DNA from: Chromera velia
Taxonomy: Eukaryota > Sar > Chromeraceae
Assembly (NCBI GenBank): GCA_018398765.1
Contig: JAHBMJ010005839.1
Coordinates: 27,417 to 64,576, forward strand
Length of the DNA: 37,160 bases
Reading direction: 5' to 3'
Shown here in pieces: positions 26,276-37,035 of this stretch. The position numbers and the translations under genes were made by a program. The stretch's first letter is position 1. Every line of letters starts with the position of its first letter. The notes beneath the pieces were generated by a model, which worked only from the letters and a program-made list of their open reading frames with translations, was not told where the DNA came from and did not search any database.

Positions 26276-26794
26276 GATAAATAAAAATAAAAGGAAGCGT
26301 ACCCACGTCGATTTTTGCCCGCGCAATAATCGGGTCGCTAGCTGATTATTATCAGACCGCACATTCAAATCCATGCATGCAAATTCGCGAAATGTATGCT
26401 GGTAACCCAATTTCAAAAATTTTGGTTCGAGGCTCCTCAACAATCTAAGCCCGTGGATCATCATTCGAGTCATCTTCGAAACCATCCAGCCTTCAAGATT
26501 TTCAGCTTTCAGACATTCGTCACTGGACTTAAAGATTTTCAGCAACCTGTCTTCAGACTTCAGTAACTCCCCTGCTGACTCATCAAACTGGCAATACCTC
26601 CTAAATGTGGAGCGCTGTCCAACCTTAAATCTCTAGCCAGTATTGTACTTCTTCTAGCGCCTCTAGCTACCTCTAGGCATAAGTTAAGTGGTGAGTAGCC
26701 CTTAACAAGTGGTGACGCTTGTGCTCGAGCGACCAATAAGGTCCAGGGCAAGAGCGAATTATGACCAACCTTCTATGCCAGCCATCTCCGGCAC

Positions 26795-27100
26795 TGCACC
26801 ATGGTTGCTGGAGCTCCACAAGCCGTCTCTGAGGACAGACTACTGTTGCCTGAGGTCCAGAAGCCGTCTCCGAGGATAGACTACTGTTGCTTGAGCACCA
26901 GTAGCCATCTCTAACCACCACAACTGTTACTTAACTACCCAAAGCCGTCTCCAAGACCAAACAACTGTTGCTTGAGCATCAGTTACCGTCTCCAACCCCA
27001 ATAAGTGTTGCTTGAAAGTCCTTTGCCGTCTCCAACCCCAACAAGTATTGCTTGAAGGTCCTTTGTCGTCTCCAACCCCACCAAAGGCTACTGGAGAACC
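26795..27100. repeat. Minisatellite, about seven units of 40-41 bp, in the retroelement leader
   Basis: The phrase CCGTCTC (or a close variant) recurs at 26823, 26864, 26905, 26945, 26986, 27026 and 27066, a constant spacing of 40-41 bases. Between the copies lie variants of TGTTGCTTGAG and CCAACCCCAACAA. Neighbouring units in the second half are the most alike. It precedes gag and has no convincing reading frame. Confidence 0.85.
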
Positions 27101-27500
27101 GGACTCACCCATCTTTGACCACTAGTAGGCCCTCCAAGCCAAGCAGACCCTACCAAGCCAGCCAGACCAACCTGTGTAGCACTACCCGAATCTTTTGTAC
27201 CCAGTACCTCATCCCCTGACTGAGATTCCAACAAGGAAACCCAAACCCGGACCACACCGCGAAGCGCTGCCTGATTTTCTTTCTACCCTCCTCCCAGGAA
27301 ATTGCCAGAGCAACACCCGGCGAAAAACCTGATCCAATCGTGAAGTGCTGCCAAAACCTCTTCTGCTACCTAAACCCACCACAGACGTAAAGCACCTGAT
27401 TCACCAACTGCCACAAGACCACCAGCTAAGGCAACCACCTGTGAGACCACTTTTGTCCTACAGCAGACCCTCCTTTACTTGAGACCCTGTCACCCTGAAG

Positions 27501-28870
27501 ATGCTACCCAAGACCAAGGCCAAGGCAAAGGCCAAAGCAGTGATCAAACCCGTAGGAAAAGCAAAAGCGAAGGCTAAAGCTCAAGCCAGACCAAAAGTAG
27601 CAAATTCATCAGCAAAAGCGAAGGCAAAGGCCAAGGCTCAACCCAAACCTAAAGCTGCACCGCAAAACCCACCTGTTAATATGCCTCACGCCGATGAGGA
27701 ACTCCAGCCACTGGCAGCAAACGTCGAAGTCCAGCCGCCAGCAGTCTAAGACTTACCCCAACCAGGTGGAGCAGTACCACAACCGCAACCCAAAGCCAAA
27801 GCGAAAGCCCAGGCGAAACCCAAAGCTCATCCTGAAGCCGGGATGGCTACAGCCGAAGATCCAGTGGAAGACCAAAGCCTCGAGTTTAGCAGCTCTCCAG
27901 CCCGTGTTACCCTCCAAGATTTGGACACCAGCGTCCTCCTGGCTCTACCGAAGGAAGGGCTTCACCTCAAATTGAACCAGAATGGGGATCTCTTTCCTGT
28001 CTCTGTGCAGACCTAGGCTACGCAGCAAGCCTGCAACCCTCAACCCGTAGTCCGCCAACCAAAATTTCGAGACACTCCAAAAATTAAAACAGACCTTCCA
28101 ACCTTTTCGGGAGAAGACCGAACACAAACAAGAGCTTACTGGAGTAGACTTGTGCGATTGAACAATCGAATGGGGTGGGAGTTTTTGGATTTCAGAGAAT
28201 CTGATATCTATTTCCCTTCAACACTTGTAGGAAAAGCGAAAACGTGGTACGGTCACCTCCCATCCAGGCTTCTACTTAGCATCAATAGCATAGATGAGTT
28301 GGAGAAGGTTTTCTTGAACAAATATAAACTTACCAAGGCAGACCAGGACTCTGCCGAACAGAGACTCTTCATGCTCAGGCAGGAGCACAATGTGTCATGG
28401 AGTCCGTCGACGACTACGCCATCCACTATTGCAGCATCTGCAACGAAAGTGGAAAGGACATCGATTTAACACACACTTTCAAACACTTTGTCAAAGGATT
28501 CACAAATAAAACTTTCCAGGTGGCGCTACGTACAAAACCTTACTCATCTTTCCAAGAAGTTCTCTCAGATACCAAGTGTTACTCCTCAGTAATCTCAAAT
28601 AGCAAGCATCAAATGACTGTTTCCACTCTACAGGCAGAAAAAAAGGTGTCTGAGGGAAAGGAAGAGCTTTCTGTGCTCGTCAGTACCCTTATGGGGAAAC
28701 ATGTGGAGATTGTGCATAGCCAAGCCAACTGTCCATGGTGTGGAGGGGTGAGGCTCCACACGGTGAAGGGTTGCACTTTGCTGAAGAACGTATAGTGCAG
28801 CTACTGTCAAAAAATGGGGCACCTGTGGGAGGCTTACAGAACATGGAAGAACGACCAGTCGAAAGGGGAG
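27501..28870 (+). pseudogene. gag: Ty3/gypsy-type Gag, decayed (stops and one frameshift)
   Basis: The frame starts with ATG at 27501 and opens with a basic Lys-Ala repeat region (KAKAKA type). In-frame TAA at 27747-27749 and TAG at 28014-28016 interrupt it. The same frame then resumes with the capsid-type region: FSGEDRTQTRAYWSRL, WEFLDFRESDIYFP, GKAKTWYGHLP and the RLFMLRQ stretch. Near 28390 the reading shifts to another frame (SVDDYAIHYCSICNES onward), as expected for one indel. A zinc-knuckle region follows: CPWCGGVRLHTVKGC, then a TAG, then CSYCQKMGHLWEAY, in which the last Cys of the CCHC motif is Tyr. Gag would form the retroelement particle and bind its RNA; this copy cannot. Leader sequence before the ATG (27100-27500) is C-rich and non-coding. 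Confidence 0.85.
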
Positions 28871-30397
28871 TATAGACAGATCGTACATTCCTACGAGTAC
28901 CCCTCATCCAGCTCTTATGCCACGATATCTAACAACCCAGTCTAAACGAATCAAAGGGAAGGGAAAAGAGGGAATTCGACAGGCCAGCCCCTCTTTGAAC
29001 CCTAACCTCGATTGTCCACCTACCTACCACCTCAGCCGGCGCCAAGCCCATAACCCAACACTAGTCCCCCGCCCTCGCACTAAAGGACAAGGGGAACAGC
29101 CAGTACTCATCCCCCAGAATATCCCGGAATGTCTTCCACCCAATAGGATTCCACAGTCCTTTTCCGTGAAGATAAACAGGAACAAGGGGCTTTCCAGAGG
29201 AAGAGAGGGACCAGGAGACCAGCGCCTGCACCAAACAAGCGTTAGCAATGGAGCGTCATTGATTACCAAATGACCAAGTCAGAAGAGAGCAAAGATATTG
29301 AGCAGCCTGCAGAAAGAAGCATCTGCAGACCGGCAAAAGATCCTCCTTAAAGAAAACAGCTGACAGGAATGGAAATGTGGGGAAGTAGCGAGGGTTCTTT
29401 TGTAGAAACACATGGTCTCCCTGTCACTGTGATTGCACTCAGTCTGATGTCACTCTAAAGCTTGAGAAAGGCAGGGGAATGAGTGAAAGAGGAAAAAAAG
29501 CAAACCAACCTTATCGCTCGAATGAAGGCAACACCGAAGTCGTTACCAACTCTTCTCTTCTGCAATACCAGAAAAGAAAACGAAGGATACAACTGTTTCC
29601 GCTGAATGTTGCAGAAAGAAGAGGGCGAAGTATGACTGACTGCGACTCCTCCCCGAAGTGAGGAAAAAGAGAAGTTGAAGCTCTGATCGAGAAAAGAAAA
29701 AAAAAAAAGAGGGCCGCAACATTGTCAGAAAGTCCCTCGTAGGTATTAAAAGGGAAAGGGGGCATACAGGAGCACTCGTTTAGTCTTTCACAAGTCTTAC
29801 CATGCAGCTATCTGCACGAAAAAAAAAAGGGGGGGGGAGGAAAGAAAAATTCATAAAAGTCTCTGCTACTGCTCCGAGAAGGAGTGGGCAAGTGACCAGC
29901 AAAGCAAGGAAAAAATAGGGAGACAGGAGAAGAGCAAAAGCTGACCAAGCAAATCTAGATCGACCTTGAATCAGATCTAGAAAGCGCCAAAGACCTCCAA
30001 GCTGGAGACTCCTGAAGAGTTTCATAAACAGAGGGAAAAGTTCTTATGAAAAGAACATCGACGGTAAAGTCAACCTTAAGAAGCAAATTGATTTAAAGGC
30101 AGAGCTACTTCTCTGGCAAAGGACTGAATGATCCGAACCATTAAAAACCTTGACTGATCCATCCATCTGAACATGTACAACATGAAGCTAGCCACACGTA
30201 AACACCAACCTACTGGTTCACCGACAGCACGCAAGGCTCAACAGAGTGCAGCAAAAGTGATGAACCAGATGAAGGGAGAAAGATGAGTTAATGCAAAGAG
30301 ATGTACAGAGAGTGACATAAACGAAGTGCCTAAAACAGTGACTCTCATGGGTAAGTAAAGTGAGACCAAATAGTAGTCAGAGAAGCCCCGATTGCTA

Positions 30398-30777
30398 CAG
30401 ATAGTTGCCATCTTCCATCTAGCGATCACATCAGAAGAGCCGTCGTCGACGCATGGCCACCGATGGCTGCCAGAAAAAGGAGTAAAGGCCTAACTGACTC
30501 GCAGAGGAAAGCGCGCCGCTGTAATCAGTTAAGCTGAATCCGGCAGAAGAAAGGGGTATCAAATGGAGGAAAAGCAGCTGAAAATGGTTGTGAAAGAGTG
30601 TCGGACAGGAAACACACACACATATAAAAAAGGTACACTGAGAAAAAAAAAAACAGAAGAAGAAGAAAAAAAAAAGCCTATATTAGATTAGCCTAATCGC
30701 TGATCAGATGGTTGCCATCTTCCATCTGGCGATTGCATTGGAAGAGCCGTCGTCGACGCATGGCTACTGATGGCTGC
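30398..30777. repeat. 73-bp direct repeat pair (30398-30470 and 30705-30777)
   Basis: Both copies share TTGCCATCTTCCATCT, then GAAGAGCCGTCGTCGACGCATGGC, quoted here in shortened form as GAAGAGCCGTCGTC plus GACGCATGGC, and end GATGGCTGC. I count about nine differences, all transitions. Two neighbouring CA/TG differences look like independent decay of CG dinucleotides. Each copy is followed about 10-20 bases later by a TAACTGA-type hairpin segment. Confidence 0.8.
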
Positions 30778-31003
30778 TGAATAGGCTCACTGACTCACAT
30801 ATCAGTTAACCCTGCTCTAGTAGAGGGAGAAAAATAATCAAACGAAAGATAGAGAGTACCGTGAACGAAAGAAGGGGCGCAGAACATGTAGTCACACAGG
30901 AAATAAGAGATAAAAGAAGGGGTGCAACAAAAGAATGCAAAGGCAGGACAGTCTCCACTTGGCTAACTGACTTGCAGAGGGACGCCTCTGTGACCAGTTA
31001 ACC
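30491..31003. repeat. Three related hairpin-forming segments
   Basis: Segment one pairs TAACTGA (30491-30497) with TCAGTTA (30525-30531). Segment two pairs ACTGA (30789-30793) with TCAGT (30802-30806). Segment three has an outer stem TAACTG/CAGTTA (30964-30969 and 30995-31000) and an inner stem CAGAGG/CCTCTG (30975-30980 and 30985-30990) around a GACG tetraloop, with flanking GG and CC able to extend it. The recurrence of the same stem suggests a structured RNA element of the retrotransposon transcript; function is unknown. Confidence 0.6.
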
Positions 31004-32629
31004 TGTTTCTGCAGGGAGAGAGATTCTGAGTCCAGAAGGAACACACTAGTCTCAAGGAAAAAGGGAATTTGCCTTACAACAAACGATGGGGCATGTAGTG
31101 AGTTGCCCAATTAAGAAATGGCTGAAACAGAAATTAATGCTCCGCAGCAGAGGGGAGCAGCAATGGCAAGAACAAGAGATACACAGAAATAAAAGAAGGT
31201 GCGCAAGTAAGCTCAGATAAACAACGGACATAAAACCGAGATAGAGGGAACCAAAAACCTGATGTGTCGAAGTTTTTAATACAGCTTGGAATCACAAGAA
31301 GAAGAAAACAGACGCAAAACGCTAGCTAGAAATACTATACATACACTCACACATACGCTGTTGATTCAAAAAGTTAACCAGAGTGAGAAGTTACTTCCAC
31401 AATACACAGTGATAATCTTCGCAAGCAAAGGATTTGCGTCAGAAAAGGTTTCTCACTTTGTGTGTTATGGTTGTGGGCAGCCGAGAAGGCCCAATCAAGG
31501 CTAAAGTCAGGAGACTGCGGCTTTCTGGGGAAAGAACGAACAGTGTAGATCCCTGTGTATCCAGCTTCCCTCATAAAAATGTGCAGAAAACTCAAGACGA
31601 TAAGCGGTAGAAAAGGAGCCTAACAACGCGAACAACACCCAAAAGTCGAGCAAACTGGCTACGCAAGAAAAAAGAGGAAACCACCACTCTATTGGCACTA
31701 ACAAGAGAGGGTGGCATAACTGGTTACCCAGTCGACGCACGCCCCACTTCCGACCACTGACTGCATTCAAAGAGGACCACCAGAAGGAAGAAAGAGATTA
31801 CAGTGATTCAGAAAGGGGAAGGAAAGAGATTGGGAAAGATCCTCACAGCTAGCACAACATACCTTGCCAGACTGACTAGAAACAAGAGCTTCCAAATGAT
31901 TATCAATCCAACCACTTTCTGCACACTGCCGCCCCGTCACTGCGTCTCTCCGAATCCATCCTGCAGAAGAGATCGGCAAGCAGACAAAAAGATAACGACG
32001 AATCAACAGTATTGTGCAGGTACAAAACTGCATGAGTGCATCTGACCAAACTCATATGAGAAAGAACTGAACCGAAAGACAACCATAAAGGCATTGGTTT
32101 TGTCAGGGAGACGTATGGAAATGTATGGGAAACAGAGATGGAAGAGATGGGAAGAAGAAAGAAGAGCTCTAAAGAATCTAGGTTTGTCCCAAACAAAAAA
32201 AAGCAGGATGTATGCTTTTTGAGATGCAAAGTCTACCAGACGTTTGAGAATATAACGCTAAAAAAAAAACAGAAGCATGGGATGGTCATTAGAAATCTAC
32301 CCAGACCAAACTGTCGCAGCCGTCTCCATGAATTAAGAGGTGCGAGAGGAGGCAACTTACAAAACAACGACTGACTGTCTTCAGTTCCAGGCAGAGTAGG
32401 ATAGAGGCAACCAGGCCAATGGGAGAGAAACAAAGGAAACTGTGATAAGTATCCAGTGAAGAGAAGAAGAGACACTTGCGTATCCCATGAAGGAGATGGG
32501 AAAAGCAATTCTGTACATTCGTCGACGACTCACAAACAAGAAAAGCGAGCTTCATGACATAATCTGTTGTGAGTGACAAGAAGGGCATAATATCGAGTTG
32601 CACGAATCGCACATGAGTGGCTCTTCTTT

Positions 32630-33005
32630 CGTAAGGAAAAGCCTAGTGTCTGTGGAGCGCTACAGACCTAGACTTAGTATGACTGGTTACTGCATAAGAA
32701 CTGTCAGTTCGGGAGTCTTGTAGTACCAAAACTATCAGTCAGGACAGTTACACAGACAAGACGAGCATGTACGTGAGTGGAATTAATTCTGATATTCATT
32801 CCAATACAGATACAACATTAGGGGCGCGCCCATAGAACGACATAGGCATGGACGGACTTGAATGCAAGCTTAGTACTCAACTTAGTGCATGACTGGAAAG
32901 ACGCTTTCAGGATAATCTTACTCTTTGACTTAATTTATTACAGCATGATTAGCTCGGGCGATCAACTCCGGCTAGAGCGAACAACTACATATCGCAATGT
33001 AACGT
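32630..33005 (-). repeat. 3' LTR of the chromovirus (376 bp)
   Basis: It begins CGTAAGGAAAAGCC on the plus strand and ends ATGTAACGT. It matches 36418-36793 at about 368 of 376 positions by eye. The 65-codon frame at 32858-33055 overlaps it and is not a gene. Confidence 0.92.
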
Positions 33006-33009
33006 GCCA

Positions 33010-33019
33010 CCTCCCCCCC
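33010..33019 (-). promoter_or_regulatory. Polypurine tract of the chromovirus
   Basis: On the minus strand GGGGGGGAGG lies four bases before the 3' LTR. This is where plus-strand DNA synthesis would be primed. The 190 bases between it and the integrase stop hold nothing else recognisable. Confidence 0.75.
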
Positions 33020-33208
33020 GAAGTCTGTGTCCCCACACAGACATGCTTCATTTGAAGAGAAGACAAGTTTCGTTTTCAGACAGACTGGATGAAAAGGCAA
33101 AAAGGACAGGTTCAAGGAGAGAGGGAAAAGAGGTCTTCAGAGAGAGATCAAACGGAGAAAACAAGAATTTCAAAGACAACGGACTTGCAATGCCCTCAAT
33201 CAGCAACC

Positions 33209-34579
33209 TCAAACGGAACGACGGGCAGACGCATGGAAGGCAGCAATCATGGCCTTCGCATTCTTCAGGTTCGAGAGAGGCTCCCAGGTTGCCTCCTCGG
33301 CAGGGAACCCTTTCCATTGCACACGGTACTCTCTCCCTCCTCCCCTGCCCCGCACGGCGACAACTCGCTCAACTTCGAACTCCTCCTCAGCCCAAGCGGG
33401 CATGCGGACTGACGGGGGACGGACGACTGTCCCTCCCCCTGACTGACGATAGGGCTTGCAGAGAGATCGGTGAATAACGGGGTGCTTTCGGCACCCCGCA
33501 GGCAAGACGACCTCCAGATTGTCCCTCGGTAGAACCGCTTCAACCTCAAACGGTCCAAACCAGACAGAATCGAGCTTCCTTGCATACTCCTTCCCTTTCC
33601 CCACTGGCTGAGGCCACCACGATCGGTGCACCAAAACATACTGCCCCACCTGAATGCCATCGGCGGGACGCCGGTGCCGGTTCGCATACCTTGTCATGAT
33701 CCCCTGTGCTGCCCTCAAAGACTCAGTTGCTGCTGCGACCATCTGTCGGTGTCCCTCCAGGAAGTCCTCAGCGTCGAAAGACTGTTCGACCGAGGAAGGA
33801 AGGGAAAGGGAGGGAGGGGCTACTGCTTGTCGGCCTGTATCGAGAGTGAAAGGGGAAAAGGACGTCCCCTCATGGACTGAGGAGTTGTAGGCAAACTCCA
33901 CGTCACAGAGAAATTCGGACCAGCGAGTCTGTTTCGTCTCAACCAGGCATCGGAGGGCCTCCTCAATCGTTTGATTCATTCTCTCAGCCTGCCCTGCTGT
34001 GTCATGGTGACCGGAGGTGGAGAAATCGAGCTGAGTGCCCGAGAGGGCATGAAGAGTCTGCCAAAATTTCGAAACAAAACGGGGGTCTCGATTGGAGACA
34101 ATCTGCCTCTGATACCCCTTCTTGCACATGACAAAGCGCCGATAGAGACGGGCAGTCTCTTTAGCACTTGCAATTCGATGGGTGGGGATGAGAATGGCTG
34201 CTTTGATCAGCCTGCACACCACCACCATGATGGTGTCGTATCGTTCATCCCCTGAAGGAGGGAGGTCAGTGAGAAAGTCCAGGCAGACTGACTCCCATGG
34301 CTGCGAAGGAACGGACAGAGGGTGAAGCAAACCAGGGGGCAATGCGTTCGGACCCTTGCTGCGCTGGCACGGGTCGCAGGCCCGAATGTACACCCCAACA
34401 TCCCTCCACATCTTCGGCCAGTAATAGAGGGACGCCATCTTCTTGTAGGTTTTGTTGATGCCCAGGTGTGCGGAGTGGGGAGACGCATAGTTCTCTCCAA
34501 TCACTTGCTTGTGCAGGGATCTTGGGACACACAGCCTGTCCCCACCATAATAGAGGAGACCATCCCTGAATGTGATGTC
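33209..34579 (-). pseudogene. pol: Chromovirus integrase with C-terminal chromodomain (3' part of broken pol)
   Basis: The frame continues directly from RT/RNase H but follows an in-frame TGA at 34580-34582; there is no ATG to restart it. The zinc-binding HHCC part shows SPHSAHLG and CDPCQRSKG. The DDE core shows CLDFLTDLP, SNRDPRF (usual SDRDP-type) and AERMNQTIEE, so all three acidic residues are kept. A GPFEVEAVLP region typical of Ty3 integrases follows. The last about 50 residues form a chromodomain: FEVERVVAVR, YRVQWKGF and ATWEPLSNL. Integrase inserts the cDNA, and the chromodomain is thought to steer it to marked histones. The domain itself is intact; only its link to RT is broken, probably by a CGA to TGA change. 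Confidence 0.93.
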
Positions 34580-35845
34580 TCACATGCGAAGAGCGAGCTC
34601 GGGGGATGGGGTGGGAGGGCGGAAGGCAGACAGATTCCACACGATCGGGGAGAAGAAAGGGTCATGCGCGTAACCCTCTCTGCACTTCCGTAGAAATTCG
34701 CGAGACGGAACCGCAGAAACCTGCAGGATACGAAGCTCCTGCTCAGGGGCAGACGGTTCCTGTTGAGGGGCAGACGGTGGAGGGTTTCGGGAAAGAGCAT
34801 CGGCAACTATGTTTGCCTTCCCCGGGATGTACTTCGGTTGAATCTCAAGCTCCTGCATGAACTCGATCCAACGGCGGACTCGGGGGGAACAATGCTCAAA
34901 CGAGCGGTGGTTGAAGCTTGTCAGGCTCTGGTGGTCTATCCAGATCTCGGAATCTGCCACCAAAAAGTGTCTCCACACTTTTGCAAAGTGAATAATTGCC
35001 AGAAACTCTAGCTCTCTGACCGGGTAATTCACTTCTGCCCCCGTAAGGCGACGGGAACCGAACGCGAGAGGACGGAACCTCCCAGAAGCACAGTCTCTCT
35101 GCATAGCTACTGCCCCGATCGCTTGAGCGGACAGAGATGCGTCTGGGACCAGAACGACCGGCTGTTTGGGGTCTGGGAGTGCGAGCGTGGCGTGATCGAG
35201 CACAGCCTTTTTCAACAGGGGGAAAGCGAGGGAATGCTCGGCCTTCCAGTTGAAGGGAACGGTGGTGCGCAGGAGAGACAGAAAGGGTGCTGCGATGTGA
35301 GAAAAGCGGGGGACAAACCTGCGAAACCAGTTCGCAAGCCCCAAGAACTGACGCAGTCCTGTGCGGTCCTTGAGCTCCGGAAATTCCTGCAACCCCTGCA
35401 ATTTCTCAGGAGCGGGACGAACGCCCCCCTCGTCGATCACGAGAGCCAAAAACTTCGCCCACTTCTTTATCCAAGTGCACTTTGTCACTTTGACGTAGAG
35501 GTCGTGCTCCCGCAAGAGGGAAAGAACCCGGTGGATGTGCTCGACGTGTTTCTCTGGAGTACGACTGAAAACAAGAACATCATCAATGAACACAACGACA
35601 CAGGAGTCAAGTAGGGGCCTGAGAACGTGCATGATGAGGCGCATGCTGATGAAGGGGGCATTGCTCAAACCAAACGGCATAACTAGCCATTCGAAGCTTC
35701 CGTACCTGGTTACAAAAGCCGTCTTCTCCTCGTCGCCCTCCCGGATCCTCAGCTGGTGAAAATACTGGCGCAAATCGAGAGAGGAGAAGATCTTCGCCCC
35801 ATGCAGGCGATTCAGCAAATCTTCTGGGTGAGGCAGGGGGAACTA
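34580..35845 (-). pseudogene. pol: Chromovirus reverse transcriptase (main part) and RNase H
   Basis: From the frameshift site near 35836-35840 this frame carries [39 protein letters not shown] and the polymerase active site FIDD in VVVFIDDVLVFS. RT thumb motifs such as LRQFLGLANWFRRFVP follow. RNase H keeps its acidic residues in VPDASLSAQ, ELEFLAI, WIDHQSL and ADALSR. The enzyme would copy element RNA into cDNA and remove the RNA strand. A TGA at 34580-34582 ends the frame where the family continues into integrase. A Pro/Gln/Glu-rich linker lies between RNase H and the stop. Confidence 0.95.
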
Positions 35846-36405
35846 GTCTTGTCCTTGATCGTGATCTTATTTAGACCAGTGAAGTCAATGCACGTTCGTT
35901 GGGTGCTGTCGGCTTTCTGAACGAACAAGACAGGGGCTGCGTAGGGGCTGCTGGACGGTCTGATGTGACCTTTCTCCAAATACGAGTCCAATTGCTTCCT
36001 CAGCTCGTCAAGCTGACCGAAGGACAGGCGGTATGGGGCCCTGGCAGGCGGCGTGTGCCCCGCCTTGAGTTTGATTTTGCACTCGATGGGTCGGTGGGGC
36101 GGGAGCCCCGGGAGTTCATCTGGGAAACGGTCGTAGTGCTTTTCAAGCACAGCACGGACACGGGGGTCCACCTCCCCCCCCTGCAGATGCTTGCGGAGGC
36201 CTGCAAAGGAGGGAGAGTTGATCGGATGGTTGGGAGGGACGGAAGAGAGAGGCGGCGGGCCTCCTTGTTTCCCCCCCGTTGCGATTGAATGGAGATGTGC
36301 GGTCGCCTCACACCCCCTGGAAATCCCCTCCAAACGGAAAAGGTGCAGCTTTGTACTCTGCTTCTTCATCAGCCTACGCAACTCCCTTCTACCGAAAAAT
36401 TCATC
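35812..36405 (-). pseudogene. pol: Chromovirus pre-RT and N-terminal reverse transcriptase fragment
   Basis: The frame is open from the primer site at about 36405 without a proper ATG near its start. It reads [11 protein letters not shown], then [41 protein letters not shown] and [15 protein letters not shown], the usual N-terminal RT motifs. It then runs out of frame at a five-C run on the coding strand (plus 35836-35840) and stops at 35812-35814, whereas the family continuation lies in the neighbouring frame. A one-base indel in the homopolymer explains this; it may be real or an assembly error. No gag zinc knuckle or protease DTG motif precedes it. Confidence 0.9.
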
Positions 36406-36417
36406 CCTCTGCTACCA
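36406..36417 (-). promoter_or_regulatory. Primer-binding site, initiator tRNA-Met type
   Basis: On the minus strand TGGTAGCAGAGG abuts the 5' LTR and is complementary to the 3' end (including CCA) of animal/yeast-type initiator tRNA-Met, ending CCUCUGCUACCA. Reverse transcription would start here. Confidence 0.85.
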
Positions 36418-36793
36418 CGTAAGGAAAAGCCTAGTGTCTGTGGAGCGCTACAGACCTAGACTTAGTATGACTGGTTACTGCATAAGAACTGTCAGTTCGG
36501 GAGTCTTGTAGTACCAAAACTATCAGTCAGGACAGTTACACAGACAAGACGAGCATGCACGTGAGTGGAATTAATTCTGATATTCATTCCAATACAGATA
36601 TAACATTAGGGGCGCGCCCATAAAACGACATAGGCATGGACGGACTTGAATGCAAGCTTAGTACTCAACTTAGTACATGACTGGAAAGACGCTTTCAGGA
36701 TAATCTTACTCTTTGACTTAATTCATTACAGCATGATTAGCTCGGGCGATCAACTCTGGCTAGAGCGAACAACTACATGTCGTAATGTAACGT
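36418..36793 (-). repeat. 5' LTR of the chromovirus (376 bp)
   Basis: Same boundaries and length as the 3' LTR. I count eight differences between the copies, all transitions, which is about 2% divergence and implies a fairly recent insertion. The 125-codon frame at 36646-37023 crosses the LTR edge and is not a gene. Confidence 0.92.
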
Positions 36794-37035
36794 CTTTGGT
36801 CAGACTTCTGCTGACTTCTCTTTGTCTTGCATGCGCTTCATCGAAAGCTGGGGATGCGTGGCCGGGGCATGTCTGGGGCATTTGTAAGATGTGTGGACGC
36901 GCACGTTTGCACTTGGCCCGGGCCTTTCTATTTAACTGCCCAGGATGGTCGGGCCCGCGGAAACATATTGCGGGGGTTTGTTATGTTCTGTTCTGTTTAA
37001 TCCAGCGTAGAACCCGGATCTGAAAAAGGGGCGTC
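36794..37035 (+). other. Outer-element sequence between the nested insertion and its 3' LTR
   Basis: It begins with the duplicated CTTT. About 240 GC-richer bases without a reading frame end in the polypurine tract GAAAAAGGGG at 37022-37031, four bases before the putative 3' LTR. Confidence 0.55.

Larger units (their letters stand above)
28871..32629 (+). other. Purine-rich non-coding interior of the outer element
   Basis: After gag the plus strand is rich in A and G, with no domain in any frame. A 118-codon Pro/Arg-rich frame at 28917-29273 directly follows gag and could be its degraded tail. Minus-strand frames of 60 to 108 codons at 29780-30025, 31507-31770 and 32289-32612 are hydrophobic shadows of purine tracts. 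Notable contents are a diverged 73-bp repeat pair and hairpin-forming segments, listed separately. I see no pol remnant in plus orientation. Confidence 0.5.
32630..36793 (-). mobile_element. Ty3/gypsy chromovirus, 4164 bp, gag and protease missing, nested in the outer element
   Basis: Two direct 376-bp LTRs bound the element, flanked by the 4-bp duplication CTTT (32626-32629 and 36794-36797). Reading on the minus strand, the order is 5' LTR, primer site for initiator tRNA-Met, pre-RT/RT, RNase H, integrase with C-terminal chromodomain, polypurine tract, 3' LTR. The chromodomain places it in the chromovirus branch, whose members usually target heterochromatin. Leader, gag and protease are absent: pre-RT sequence begins right behind the primer site. 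With a frameshift and a nonsense codon in pol, it cannot move by itself. LTR termini do not show the usual TG and CA, so boundaries may be off by one or two bases. Confidence 0.9.

Noticed and set aside
32858-33055. Frame MNASLVLNLVHDWKDAF, also present at 36646
   Set aside because: It is duplicated only because it lies inside the LTRs and it runs across their edge.
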